Of a stretch of 64,000 nt of DNA, positions 25,411-33,959 are shown in pieces. This DNA is from Streptomyces chrestomyceticus JCM 4735. GTDB lineage: Bacteria > Actinomycetota > Actinomycetes > Streptomycetales > Streptomycetaceae. The number at the start of each line of letters is the position of its first letter. Positions within the stretch are counted from its first letter, which is position 1. A program made the translations under genes and the position numbers. Where the stretch lies: positions 1,240,001-1,304,000 of the forward strand of contig NZ_BHZC01000001.1 in assembly GCF_003865135.1 (NCBI RefSeq), read 5' to 3'. The notes beneath the pieces were generated by a model, which was given only the letters and a program-made list of their open reading frames with translations, searched no databases and was not told the DNA's origin.

Positions 25411-26646
25411 TCACCAGGTGACGGGCAGGGTGTGGCAGCCGTAGATCGCCATGTCGCTGCGGTACGGGATCTCGTCCACGGGGACCGCGGGGCGCATCTC
25501 CGGGAAGCGGCGCAGCAGCGTGCCGATGACGACCTGGAGCTCGACGCGGGCCAGTGCCTGGCCGAGGCACTGGTGGATGCCGTAGCCGAAGGCGACGTGG
25601 TGCTGGGCGTTGGGGCGGCACACGTCGAGCGCGTCGGGGTCCGCGAAGACCTCCGGGTCGCGGTTGGCGGACGGTACGGCCACGACGACGCCCTCGCCGG
25701 CCCGGATGAGCTGCCCGCCGATCTCGATGTCCTCGGTGGCGGCGCGGCGCGGGCCGTTACGGATGATGCTGTGGAAGCGCAGCAACTCCTCGACGGCGCC
25801 GCGGATCAGGTTCGGCTCGGCGCGCAGCCGGTCCGCGGTCTCCCGGTCGCGCATCAGGGTGAGCGCGCTCAGGCCGATCATGTTGGCGGTGGTCTCGTGG
25901 CCCGCGATGAGCAGCAGCGCGGCGAAGGCGACCACGTCGTCGTGGGTGATCTCGCCGGGCACCTGCTGCTCGGTGATCAGTCGGCCGAGGATGTCGTCGC
26001 CGGGCGCCGCCTCCTTGGCGCTCACCAACTGGTGCAGGTAGGCGCGCAGCTCGGCCCGCGCGCTCTCGCGCTCCTCGTCGGTGACCGTGCGGGAGAGCAG
26101 GGTGCCGGTGAGCCGCTGGAACACCTCGTGGTCGTCGTACGGGACGCCGAGCAGCAGGCTGATGACGAGCGAGGGCACCGGCAGTGCCAGCGCCTCGACG
26201 AGGTCCACGTCCTGGCCCGCGCGCTCTTCCATGGCGTCGCACAGCTCGTCGGTCAGGCGCTGGATCTCGGGGCGCATCGCCTCGACCCGCTTGACCATGA
26301 ACTCCCGGGTGACCATGCGGCGCAGCCGGGTGTGCTCGGGCGGGTCCATGCGGATGAAGCCGCGGTGCTCGGTGGTGGCGCCGCCGGTCATGCCGCTGAG
26401 CGGGTAGCCGGGACGGGTGGTGTCGGAGCTGAAGCGGGTGTCGCCCAGGATGGCGCGGATGTCGGCGTACCGGGTGGCCAGCCAGGCTTCGGTGCCGTCC
26501 GGCAGCGAGATCTTCGACAGCGGCGCTTCGGTACGCAGCCGGGCGAACTCGGCGGGCGGGTCGAACGGGCAGCCCTGCGGCGGCTGCACGGGCAGCGCGG
26601 GCGCGGCGGCCGGCGCGGGGGCGGGAGAAGCGGGAGAGGGGGTCAT
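25411..26646 (-). CDS. Cytochrome P450, CYP105-like
   Basis: The product has 411 residues: I-helix AGHETT (248-253), ExxR as EELLR (286-290) and heme loop FGYGIHQCLG with Cys360. RMDPPEHTRLRRMV is the CYP105-type C-helix region. The ATG at 26646 follows AAGGAG, giving an N-terminus rich in Pro/Ala; an upstream in-frame ATG lacks a ribosome-binding site. CYP105 enzymes hydroxylate macrolides, vitamin D, xenobiotics and similar compounds. With ferredoxin and reductase behind it, this is a complete electron-transfer chain. Confidence 0.94.
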   Translation of the reverse strand: MTPSPASPAPAPAAAPALPVQPPQGCPFDPPAEFARLRTEAPLSKISLPDGTEAWLATRYADIRAILGDTRFSSDTTRPGYPLSGMTGGATTEHRGFIRMDPPEHTRLRRMVTREFMVKRVEAMRPEIQRLTDELCDAMEERAGQDVDLVEALALPVPSLVISLLLGVPYDDHEVFQRLTGTLLSRTVTDEERESARAELRAYLHQLVSAKEAAPGDDILGRLITEQQVPGEITHDDVVAFAALLLIAGHETTANMIGLSALTLMRDRETADRLRAEPNLIRGAVEELLRFHSIIRNGPRRAATEDIEIGGQLIRAGEGVVVAVPSANRDPEVFADPDALDVCRPNAQHHVAFGYGIHQCLGQALARVELQVVIGTLLRRFPEMRPAVPVDEIPYRSDMAIYGCHTLPVTW

Positions 26647-26709
26647 GTCGCTCCTTGGGAGCACGCGGGCAGGGGCGTGCGCCCTGTGTCGGACGTTCAC
26701 CTAACGCCC

Positions 26710-26728
26710 GTAAACTTACACGCGTAAC
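26710..26728. promoter_or_regulatory. Interleaved dyads upstream of the CYP105-type gene
   Basis: GTAAACTTAC (26710-26719) and TTACACGCGTAA (26716-26727) are two overlapping inverted repeats sharing one TTAC half-site, in an AT-rich island about 65 bases upstream of the P450 start. This is typical of a TetR-family operator, and a TetR gene lies just upstream. The remaining 200 bases to that gene show no coding potential. Confidence 0.45.
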
Positions 26729-26936
26729 GCAGGGGTACGACGATGGGGGGTGGGGTGGTGAGCGCTGAGCGGCACACCGCGTCGACGGGGTGCCGGAAAT
26801 GGCCGGAGCGCTCCCGGAGCGCCCGGTTCGAGAAGGAAAAACCGGTTCAGGAGCACCTGGTTCGGGAACGGGAACGAACGCCCGCTTCAGGAGGGCCCAG
26901 CGCTCCCGGAACACCCGGCCCACAAGACCCCGGAGC

Positions 26937-27602
26937 TCAGCCCGCCCGCTCCATCAGCAGATGCAGGATCTCGTCCACATAGCGGTACAGCCGTTCGGCG
27001 TCCTTGCGGCTGGGCATGACCTGCCACAGCATGACCCGGCCGTGCACCGCCGCCCACAGCACGTACGGCGCCTCTTCGCGCGTCCCGCGCACCCGCCACC
27101 CGGCCGCCTCGCACGCGGTGAGGGAATCGTGCAGGCCCCGCACCAGGCGGCCCGCCGGGTGCCCGGCCAGCCGCTCCGGTTCGACCGGTGTCTGGCGGGT
27201 CTCGTACAGGAGGCGGTACTTGGCGGGGTGCTCGACGGCGTACCGGCAGTACGCGCGCAACTGGGCGCGGAGCAGGTCCACCGGGTCGTCGGTGTCCGCC
27301 GCCGCCGACGCCTCCGCCATCGCCGCCCGCAGCCGCTCGTAGCTGACCTCCAGCGCGGCCCACACCAGCTCGGTCTTGTCGGCGAAGTGCCGGTAGATGC
27401 TGGGGGCGGCGACGCCCGCCTCGCGGGCCACGGCGCGCAGCGACAGGGCGTCCTCGCTGCCCACCTCTTCGAGGAGGCGTTCGGTGGCGCGCAGGAGTTC
27501 CTCCCGCAGACGCTCGCCCTGCCCGCGCGGATTACGGGGCCGCACGGCCGCACTCTCACCCACCGCCGTCACGCCCTTTCCGCGCTCCGTGCCGCTGTCC
27601 AT
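26937..27602 (-). CDS. TetR family transcriptional regulator
   Basis: The product has 221 residues: N-terminal helix-turn-helix (about 50-80; LSLRAVAREAGVAAPSIYRHFADKTELV, the TetR signature) and an all-helical ligand domain (90-221). It lies upstream of, and on the same strand as, the P450-ferredoxin-reductase genes and probably represses them or itself through the dyads at 26710-26728. The ligand is unknown. Earlier in-frame starts are few; this ATG gives a 30-residue basic N-terminal arm. Confidence 0.9.
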   Translation of the reverse strand: MDSGTERGKGVTAVGESAAVRPRNPRGQGERLREELLRATERLLEEVGSEDALSLRAVAREAGVAAPSIYRHFADKTELVWAALEVSYERLRAAMAEASAAADTDDPVDLLRAQLRAYCRYAVEHPAKYRLLYETRQTPVEPERLAGHPAGRLVRGLHDSLTACEAAGWRVRGTREEAPYVLWAAVHGRVMLWQVMPSRKDAERLYRYVDEILHLLMERAG

Positions 27603-27748
27603 CGTTCGCCGTCCACCGGGCGGAGCGGCCGCCCGGCGGGCCCGTGTCCGTGGTGCTCACGACCGGTCCGGGCCGGCCCTCAGGGTTTCACATCGCGGAA
27701 CACTCCCTCACCGGGCCACCCGGCGCGACACCGCCGGCCGCGCGCCCG

Positions 27749-28927
27749 TCAGCGGCCCATGGTGAGTCCGGCGCCTTCCGCTCCCCGGCCGAGAACGGCC
27801 TCGCGGATGCCTTCCCGTACGTCGGGGCGGTCCCCGGTGGCGGCGAGGTTGACCATGCGCAGCGGGGGCCCGTGGGCGGAGAGCTGGGGGATGTACTCGG
27901 CCTTGGTGACCCGCCAGCGCTGCCCGTCCTTCGCGGGCGGCTCGAAGCGGAAGCGGGCGATGGTGCCCCAGTTGCCGCGCGGCTTCTCCATGATCCCGGC
28001 GATCTGGTCGCCCATGCCGTAGACGACCCAGGTGCCGTTGAGCTTCTCGTACGGCTGCGGGGTGTGCGCGTGCGTCCCGACGACGAGGTCGATGTCGGGC
28101 CGCCCGCCGGTCTTCGCCTCCGTGAGCGCCTTGGCGACCTTGAGCTGCTGCTCGTCCGGCTCGGTCTGGTACTCGGTGCCCCAGTGCGGGCTGACCACGA
28201 CGACGTCGGCACCGGCCCGGCGGGCGGCCCGCGCGTCCGCGACGATCTTCTCGGCGTCGATGACGCCGACGGTCCACGGCTTGCCCTGCGGCTGCGGGAC
28301 GCCGTTCGTGCCGTACGTGTACGAGAGCTGGGCCACCCGTGCCCCGCCGGGCGCCTTCAGCAGCGCGGGCCGGCGGGCCTCGGCCGCGTCGCGGGCCGAT
28401 CCGGTGTGCTTGATCCCGGCCCGGTCCAGCCGGTCGAGAGTGCGCCGGACGCCTTCGGCGCCGTCGTCGAGGGTGTGGTTGGACGCCGTGGAACAGGAGT
28501 CGTAGCCGGTGGCCTTGAGCGCGTCGGCCACCTGGGGCGGCGCCTTGAAGGCCGGATATCCGGTGAACGGGCCGCCGTCGGGCCCGAAGGGCGTCTCCAG
28601 GTGGCAGATCGCCAGGTCGGCGCCCTCGATCACCGGTTTCACCCCGGCCAGGATGGGCCGGTAGTCGTATCCGCCGTCTCCGGCGTCCTGGCGCGCTGTC
28701 TCCAGTACGGACGGGTACGAGGCGATGACGTCCCCGGAGGCGGCGAGGGTGAAGCCCTGGGAGACCCGGTGCCCGGAGTGCTGCGGCGCGGCGGTCGCGG
28801 GGGCGGAAGCGTGGTCGCCCGGCCCGGAGGCGGGGCGTGCGGGCCGTCCGGGGCCCTGCTGGGCCGCGCAGCCCGTGGCCAGGGATATCAGGAGCAGGGC
28901 GGCGCCGTACGGTCGGTACTGGTTCAT
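27749..28927 (-). CDS. CapA-family (PGA_cap) lipoprotein
   Basis: This 392-residue protein has a lipoprotein signal (MNQYRPYGAALLLISLATGC, lipobox LATGC). It is followed by a Pro/Ala linker and a metallophosphoesterase-like CapA domain: AASGDVIASYPSV, ICHLETPFG, STASNHTLDDG, SPHWGTEYQ and VVGTHAHTPQPYEK are the family's conserved metal-site blocks. CapA proteins occur in poly-gamma-glutamate capsule loci but also stand alone, as here, where no capB or capC is present. It is predicted to be anchored on the outer face of the membrane. The function is undetermined. Confidence 0.9.
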   Translation of the reverse strand: MNQYRPYGAALLLISLATGCAAQQGPGRPARPASGPGDHASAPATAAPQHSGHRVSQGFTLAASGDVIASYPSVLETARQDAGDGGYDYRPILAGVKPVIEGADLAICHLETPFGPDGGPFTGYPAFKAPPQVADALKATGYDSCSTASNHTLDDGAEGVRRTLDRLDRAGIKHTGSARDAAEARRPALLKAPGGARVAQLSYTYGTNGVPQPQGKPWTVGVIDAEKIVADARAARRAGADVVVVSPHWGTEYQTEPDEQQLKVAKALTEAKTGGRPDIDLVVGTHAHTPQPYEKLNGTWVVYGMGDQIAGIMEKPRGNWGTIARFRFEPPAKDGQRWRVTKAEYIPQLSAHGPPLRMVNLAATGDRPDVREGIREAVLGRGAEGAGLTMGR

Positions 28928-28950
28928 GCCAGACCCATAACAGCCCGAAT

Positions 28951-28975
28951 GGTGCAATAAACCGATTAATGCACC
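28951..28975. promoter_or_regulatory. 25-base near-perfect palindrome upstream of the CapA gene
   Basis: GGTGCAATAA and TTAATGCACC pair with one mismatch around ACCGA, only 24 bases before the CapA ATG, in an AT-rich pocket between divergent genes. Symmetry and position suggest an operator covering the promoter or leader. The binding protein cannot be named. Confidence 0.5.
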
Positions 28976-29158
28976 TGCTGACACCGGTGGTCCCCCGCCA
29001 CCGCCCGACCGGGGCGCACCGGCTCGCGCGGGCGGGCGGAGCCCTCATAATCAGCGCGCTCCGGGCGTGGCGGCCGGACTCCGCCCCACCCGCCCGTCAA
29101 GCAACAACGGATCAACCGATCCGAAAACAAATCAGCCCACCGGGGAACCCGGGACAGC

Positions 29159-29164
29159 TAGGGT
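29159..29164 (+). promoter_or_regulatory. -10 element of a probable leaderless promoter
   Basis: TAGGGT ends six bases before the ATG of the kinase gene and no ribosome-binding site is present, the spacing of leaderless Streptomyces mRNAs. The -35 is not obvious. CGGATC-AACC-GATCCG (29108-29123), a perfect dyad, lies just upstream. Confidence 0.5.
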
Positions 29165-29170
29165 GCCCGG

Positions 29171-30118
29171 ATGGCCCGAGCCCCCCTGAGCAGCGACCTC
29201 TTCCCCGCCGGCCTCCCCGTGTACGCCACCGTGGGCCGCACCCCGGAGGGGCGCGCGTGGCTGGACCGGCTGCCTGCCGTCGTCCGGTCCGTCCAGGAGG
29301 AGTGGGACCTGCGACTGGGCGTGCCGCTGCACGGCGGGAGCTGCTCGTGGGTCGCCCCCGTGCGCCTCCCGGACGGCGGTGACGCGGTGCTCAAGGTGAC
29401 CTGGCCGCACCGCGAGGCCGCCGGGGAGGCACCGGCCCTGCGCGCCTGGGACGGCAGCGGCGCCGTACGGCTGCTGCGCCACGACCGGGAGCGGTACGCG
29501 TTGCTGGTCGAGCGCTGCACACCGGGCGGCGAGCTGGACGACAGTCCGCTCCCCGCCGACGAACGACTGCTGCTCGCCGCCGGCGTCCTGCGCGAGCTGT
29601 GGGCCGCGCCCGCACCGCCCGACGGTGAGCTGGAGCGGGTCGCCGACGTGTGCGCCGAGTGGGCCGGCATGATCGAGGACCGGATGGCCCGGATCCGGCC
29701 CGGCTACGACCCCGGGCTCGTCCGGCTCGGCGCCCGGCTGCTGCGCGAACTGCCCGCCACCGCCACCCGCGAGGTCGTGGTGCACGGCGACTTCAACCCC
29801 GGCAACGTCCTCTCCGCGCGGCGCCGCCCGTGGCTGGCCATCGACCCCAAGTCCATGGTCGGTGACCCGGGTTACGACCCCTGGCCGCTGCTGGAACAGA
29901 TCGACGACCCCTTCGGGTACGACGACCCGCGCCCGGTCCTGCGGGAACGTTTCACCCTGGTGGCCGACGCCCTCGACGAGCCCCCGGCCCGCCTGCTGGC
30001 CTGGGCGACGGCCCGCACGGTGGAGAACGCCCTGTGGTGCGCCGGTCAGGGGGACGTCCAGGACGGCGCGGAGGAGTTGGAGGTGGCGGCGGTACTGGCG
30101 GGGCTGGCGGGACTGTGA
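29171..30118 (+). CDS. Aminoglycoside/hydroxyurea-type kinase (APH(6)-like)
   Basis: The product has 315 residues. The kinase catalytic loop VVHGDFNPGNVL (about 200-211) and the metal-binding segment AIDPKSMVGDPGYD (about 219-232) are those of streptomycin 6-kinase and hydroxyurea phosphotransferase relatives (PF04655-type). An LKVTW segment near residue 75 supplies the ATP-site lysine. It could detoxify a small hydroxylated compound, but chromosomal Streptomyces homologs are often housekeeping and resistance is not shown. It is transcribed alone. Confidence 0.85.
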   Translation: MARAPLSSDLFPAGLPVYATVGRTPEGRAWLDRLPAVVRSVQEEWDLRLGVPLHGGSCSWVAPVRLPDGGDAVLKVTWPHREAAGEAPALRAWDGSGAVRLLRHDRERYALLVERCTPGGELDDSPLPADERLLLAAGVLRELWAAPAPPDGELERVADVCAEWAGMIEDRMARIRPGYDPGLVRLGARLLRELPATATREVVVHGDFNPGNVLSARRRPWLAIDPKSMVGDPGYDPWPLLEQIDDPFGYDDPRPVLRERFTLVADALDEPPARLLAWATARTVENALWCAGQGDVQDGAEELEVAAVLAGLAGL

Positions 30119-30148
30119 GAAGCGGCAGCCCTGCGCGGCCGGGCGCGC

Positions 30149-31132
30149 TCAGCCGAACGTGCGGAACAGTTCCTGGAGATAGTCCTCCAGCCTGCTCGCC
30201 AGCAGGTCCGGTGTCAGGTCGTGCCGCCCCAGCTCCCGCCACGGCGTCCCGACCTTGCCGGCGTCGGGAGCGAACCCGAGGGCGTCCAGGACGCGCCAGT
30301 ACAGGTGATCCGCGGGGTCGTCGCTCACTACCCCTCCGGCCGCCGCGTAGGCGTCGGCCAGCCGCATCCCCTCCTCGACGCCGTGCAGGAGGGCCAGGGC
30401 CGTGGAGCAGTGCGCCACGTCCAGATCGGCCGGGCCCCAGGACGTCTCCACCCAGTCGACGACGCCCGTGATCCGCAGGCCGCTGCCCCGGCCGGTGAAG
30501 AGCACGTTGCCGGGGTGGAAGTCGCGGTGCAGGAAGCACGGTCGGTACGCGGGAGGCTCGCGGCGGATGACGTCCACGGCCCGCTCCCACAGGTCCGGGC
30601 GGCCGGTGCTTTCGGGCAGGCGCACCCGGTCCGGCGCGGCCCACGCCTCGTACGCGCGCGGGCGGGCCCCCTCCGGGACCTGTATCCGGTGGATGCCGAG
30701 GAGCTGGCGCGCCAGCAGCGGCGTACGCAGGGCGGCCTCCGCCTCGTCCACGCGCACGGTGCCGGACAGCAGGGACATCAGCAACGACGGGTGGGCGCAG
30801 TGTGCCGCGGTCGCGTCCACCGCGTGGAACGCCGCCGCGGGCACGTCCGTCCCGCCGAGCAGACGCAGGGTGTCCGCCTCGCGCGTCAGCAGGCCCTCCG
30901 CGTGCCGCGCGAAGAACGGCCGGACGAAGGACCGGAGCACCAGCCACCGGGGCTCACCGGGCCCGCCCATCCGCAGCCGCCGCATCTCCGACGTCCAGCC
31001 GCCGCGCAGCCGCTCGGCGGCCTCGACCCGGTATCCGCCGCCCACCTGCTGCTCCACCCAGGCGCGCGTGCCCTCCCACCCGGGGTCGTCGCAGTCGGCT
31101 GCCAAGACATCCACGTTCTCGTGCGTCACCAT
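30149..31132 (-). CDS. Phosphotransferase (APH/choline-kinase fold)
   Basis: This 327-residue protein has the catalytic loop FLHRDFHPGNVLF (about 204-216) and metal motif GVVDWVETSWGPADLDVAH, the general APH-family pattern with the WGPxDxD end. The N-terminal lobe contains WLVLRSFVRP. The substrate is unknown: an antibiotic, choline-like compound or other small alcohol. The start is uncertain; the ATG at 31132 leaves 28 bases to the stop of the upstream gene, whereas an earlier one would overlap it. It converges on the APH(6)-like kinase but the two are not close paralogs. Confidence 0.82.
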   Translation of the reverse strand: MVTHENVDVLAADCDDPGWEGTRAWVEQQVGGGYRVEAAERLRGGWTSEMRRLRMGGPGEPRWLVLRSFVRPFFARHAEGLLTREADTLRLLGGTDVPAAAFHAVDATAAHCAHPSLLMSLLSGTVRVDEAEAALRTPLLARQLLGIHRIQVPEGARPRAYEAWAAPDRVRLPESTGRPDLWERAVDVIRREPPAYRPCFLHRDFHPGNVLFTGRGSGLRITGVVDWVETSWGPADLDVAHCSTALALLHGVEEGMRLADAYAAAGGVVSDDPADHLYWRVLDALGFAPDAGKVGTPWRELGRHDLTPDLLASRLEDYLQELFRTFG

Positions 31133-31160
31133 GGCCACAACGTAGAGCGCCTGCCGCGGC

Positions 31161-33290
31161 TCAGGCCACCTCGATTCCGTACTCCTGCACCAGCGCCTCC
31201 AAACCGCCTTCATAGCCCTTGCCGCCGAGGACGAAGTCCCAGTCACCGTTGGCGCGACGGCGGAAGGAGCCGAGGACCAGCGCCGTTTCGCCGCCGCGCC
31301 CGTCGGAGACCTCGAGCTGCCCGAGTTCGGTGCCGGACGCGTCGACCAGGCGGATGCACGCGTCGGTGAAGCCGGACAGGTCCGCGTGCGGGTCGGTCTC
31401 CGGGTCGACGGCCGCGACGAGGACGAACCGGTCGGCGGCAGCGGGCAGGGCGTCGAAGTCCACCTGTATCGCGGCGCGGTCGGGGGCGAAGCCGGACAGC
31501 ATCCGTACGGTGCCGTCGGGGGTGCGCGGGTTGTTGTAGAAGACGAAGTGGTCGTCGCTCAGTACGCGGTTGCCCTGGCAGACCAGCGCGCAGACGTCGA
31601 GGGCGACGCTGCCCGACCAGTTCATGCCGAGGATGCTGCCCCCGTCCCGCTCCGCCTCCGGGGCCGGGTCCTGCGCCGTCTCCGCCTCGTCGGCCTCGGC
31701 GGGTGCCTGCCGCCGGTCCGGGGCCGGGGCGGCGCCGAGGCGTCCGCGCAGACCGTGGCGGGCCAGCAGGTCGACCAGTTCGGGGCCGCTGACGAGGGTG
31801 AGGGGCTTGCCGTTGGCGAAGGCGTGGGCGCCGGGGCCGAAGCGGGAGGTGGTCACCAGTACGCCCTTGTTGGCGCCCTCGGACTGGACGGTGCCGAACA
31901 GGTCGCGCACGGCGGTCGGCGGCACGGTGTTGCGGTACCGCTTCACCTGCACGATGATCTTGCCGCCCCGGATGGGGTCGGAGTCCAGCGCGTCCACGTC
32001 CACCCCGCCGTCCCCGGACCGCTGGGTCGTCACGGCCTGCATCCCCATCGCGCGGAACAGCTCGGCGACCAGCCCCTCGAAGGCGATCGGGTCCATGGTG
32101 AACAGGTCCGGCTCGGCGTCGCCGCCGTGCGTCACCACGCCGCCGCCGACGTCCCCCGGCTGCCGCGCCGGCCGGACGGTGGCCCGCTGGTCGGGGCGCG
32201 CGGACAACTGGCCGCGCAGCCCGTCGGTGAGGCAGTCCACCGCGCTGACCTGCGCCAGGTGCAGTTCCTCGAAAGCGTCCCGGAGGGCCGTGACGGTGGC
32301 CAGGCACAGTTGCGCGGGACGCCCGGTGACCGGGTCCACGTCGTCGACGAAGCCGTTGACCACCACGGAGTCGAGCGTGCGGGACGGGTCCGCCGCGAAC
32401 AGGTCGTGCACCACCAGCAGGACGGACTGGGCCAGCACGTCGCGGTAGGCCGCCCGCCGCTGGGTCACCGGCCGGGCGACGTCCTTGTCCTGGTCGGCGG
32501 CGTACATGTAGCGCACCGACTTGGCCGCGGGCACGATGTCGTAGCCGGGCAGTTCCCAGTCCAGTACGAGCTGCCGGGCCGCCGGGTCGAAAGCGGCGTG
32601 GACCCGGCGCGGGAAGCCCTGCGGCCAGCCCGTGGCGGCGTACAGCGCGGCGGAGAAGTACTCCACCACCGCGTCGGGGTCGCCGCCGCGCAGGCCCGTC
32701 AGCAGCTCCTCGACCGCGGCGTTATAGCTCCGGATCTCCGCCAACTGACCGGCGGCCCACTGGTCGTACTGCCTCCGGTAATCCTCCAGTTGACGCAGGC
32801 GCTGCGCCTCCGCCGCCTGCGCGGCGTGCCAGTCGTGTTCGTAACGGGCGCGGGCCTCTTCCTGCGCCTGCGCGCGGCGGGCCCCGCCGAGGCTCCAGCC
32901 GCCGGCCTGCGGCTGGTACGCGGACGGGTCGGGCATCGGTACGGGCACGGCGAGCCGGCCGGGTGCGAACGCCTCGACGTGCTCGGGGCGGCGCAGCGCG
33001 TCGGCGGTGAACGCCGGGGCCCGGCAGCCGTCGGCCAGCAGGCCGGACAACTCCGCCATGCGCGCGTCCAGTTCCTCGGTGCGGCGGCGGGCGTCGGCCT
33101 CGCGCTGCTGCCGGTACGCGTCCCGGCGTTCGCGCTGCATACGGGCCATGGCGCGTTCGGTGTCGCGCTGTTGCCGCTCCTGGTCGCGGCGGGCCTGTTC
33201 GCCGGCTCGCCGCTGAGCCTCCTGGCGGCGCTGCTGCTGACGCTGCGCCTCGGCCCAGACGGCCACTAATCCGTTGGAGCGGCGACTCAT
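31161..33290 (-). CDS. Mrr-type restriction endonuclease fused to a TerD domain
   Basis: The product has 709 residues. Residues 12-80 and 140-190 are Gln/Arg/Glu-rich coiled coil; 200-370 is an unassigned globular region. Residues 400-515 are an Mrr-type PD-(D/E)xK nuclease: FEGLVAELFRAMG, then Asp431 in GGVDVDA and Gln448-Val-Lys450 in IIVQVKRY, followed by LVTTSRF. Residues 545-709 are a TerD domain (LDVCALVCQ...DDHFVFYNNPRTPDG). TerD is a calcium-binding stress domain, and fusions of Ter domains to nucleases have been proposed as DNA-processing responses to stress or phage. No methyltransferase is nearby, so this is not a classical restriction-modification system. It is predicted cytoplasmic. 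Confidence 0.88.
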   Translation of the reverse strand: MSRRSNGLVAVWAEAQRQQQRRQEAQRRAGEQARRDQERQQRDTERAMARMQRERRDAYRQQREADARRRTEELDARMAELSGLLADGCRAPAFTADALRRPEHVEAFAPGRLAVPVPMPDPSAYQPQAGGWSLGGARRAQAQEEARARYEHDWHAAQAAEAQRLRQLEDYRRQYDQWAAGQLAEIRSYNAAVEELLTGLRGGDPDAVVEYFSAALYAATGWPQGFPRRVHAAFDPAARQLVLDWELPGYDIVPAAKSVRYMYAADQDKDVARPVTQRRAAYRDVLAQSVLLVVHDLFAADPSRTLDSVVVNGFVDDVDPVTGRPAQLCLATVTALRDAFEELHLAQVSAVDCLTDGLRGQLSARPDQRATVRPARQPGDVGGGVVTHGGDAEPDLFTMDPIAFEGLVAELFRAMGMQAVTTQRSGDGGVDVDALDSDPIRGGKIIVQVKRYRNTVPPTAVRDLFGTVQSEGANKGVLVTTSRFGPGAHAFANGKPLTLVSGPELVDLLARHGLRGRLGAAPAPDRRQAPAEADEAETAQDPAPEAERDGGSILGMNWSGSVALDVCALVCQGNRVLSDDHFVFYNNPRTPDGTVRMLSGFAPDRAAIQVDFDALPAAADRFVLVAAVDPETDPHADLSGFTDACIRLVDASGTELGQLEVSDGRGGETALVLGSFRRRANGDWDFVLGGKGYEGGLEALVQEYGIEVA

Positions 33291-33509
33291 GTGGATCTAC
33301 GTCCTCCCCTGGGGCAGCGCACCCCGAAACAGCCCGCGCAGGCCCATCCACCAGCGGGTATTCATCCGACTTTAGCGGGATCCCGACGGGTCGTCCCCTG
33401 CCGGGTCGGACCCCGATCGGACGAGGGGCGGCCCGACAGGGCCTCGGCGCCCCGGAGCCGGGACTTCGGCGGACCGGAGCCGGGCGTCCGGTGCCCCGGA
33501 GGCGGAACT

Positions 33510-33938
33510 TCAGCGCCCCAGGAGCGTGCCCAGGCGTTCCAGCAGGGGCAGCAGCGCGGCGCGTTCCTCGGGCGTGAGCGCTTCGAGCGCGCCGCGCACG
33601 GCGTGCATGTCGGCGCGCACCCGGAGGGCGAGCGCCCGGCCCTCTTCGGTGGCGGTGACCACCTTGCTCCGGCGGTCCTGAGGCGCGGCCTCCCGCCGTA
33701 CGAGCCCGCGCTCCTGCATCCGCGCGATGAGCCGGGTCGCGTTCGAGGCGTCGCAGACCAGATGGCCGGCGAGCGCGCTCATCGAGAGCGGTTCCTCCAG
33801 GGCGATGAGCGCGCGGGCCTGTGCGGTGCTCAGGCCGTGCCGCAGGGCGGCCGCGGCGAGATCGTCGTAGTAGCCGCGGACCGTACGGGCGAACGGCGGG
33901 AGGAGGTCGTCGGGAGCGGGCCGGGTGGTGTCGGACAC
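33510..33938 (-). CDS. MarR family transcriptional regulator
   Basis: The product has 142 residues: winged helix at about 35-105 (LSMSALAGHLVCDASNATRLIARMQERGLVRRE is recognition helix and wing, APQDRRSKVVTATEEG the wing hairpin). It is divergent from the aldehyde dehydrogenase gene, with 152 bases between, containing a perfect palindrome. It likely represses itself and the dehydrogenase; such MarR proteins respond to phenolics, aldehydes or oxidants. Confidence 0.9.
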   Translation of the reverse strand: MSDTTRPAPDDLLPPFARTVRGYYDDLAAAALRHGLSTAQARALIALEEPLSMSALAGHLVCDASNATRLIARMQERGLVRREAAPQDRRSKVVTATEEGRALALRVRADMHAVRGALEALTPEERAALLPLLERLGTLLGR

Positions 33939-33959
33939 GCGGCCAGGATAGCGGGTTAC

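Noticed and set aside
25411..28927. Secondary-metabolite gene cluster around the CYP105-type P450
   Set aside because: No PKS, NRPS, terpene cyclase, RiPP precursor or glycosyltransferase genes nearby; the P450, ferredoxin and reductase form a stand-alone unit.
27749..28927. Poly-gamma-glutamate capsule locus
   Set aside because: Only the CapA-like lipoprotein is present; capB, capC and capE are absent.
29171..30118. Acquired aminoglycoside resistance gene
   Set aside because: No mobile-element signature, codon use like its neighbours, and chromosomal APH-fold kinases are common in Streptomyces. Resistance cannot be inferred from sequence alone.
31161..33290. Classical type II or type IV restriction-modification locus
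   Set aside because: No methyltransferase or specificity gene adjoins; the protein is a nuclease-TerD fusion and its target is unknown.
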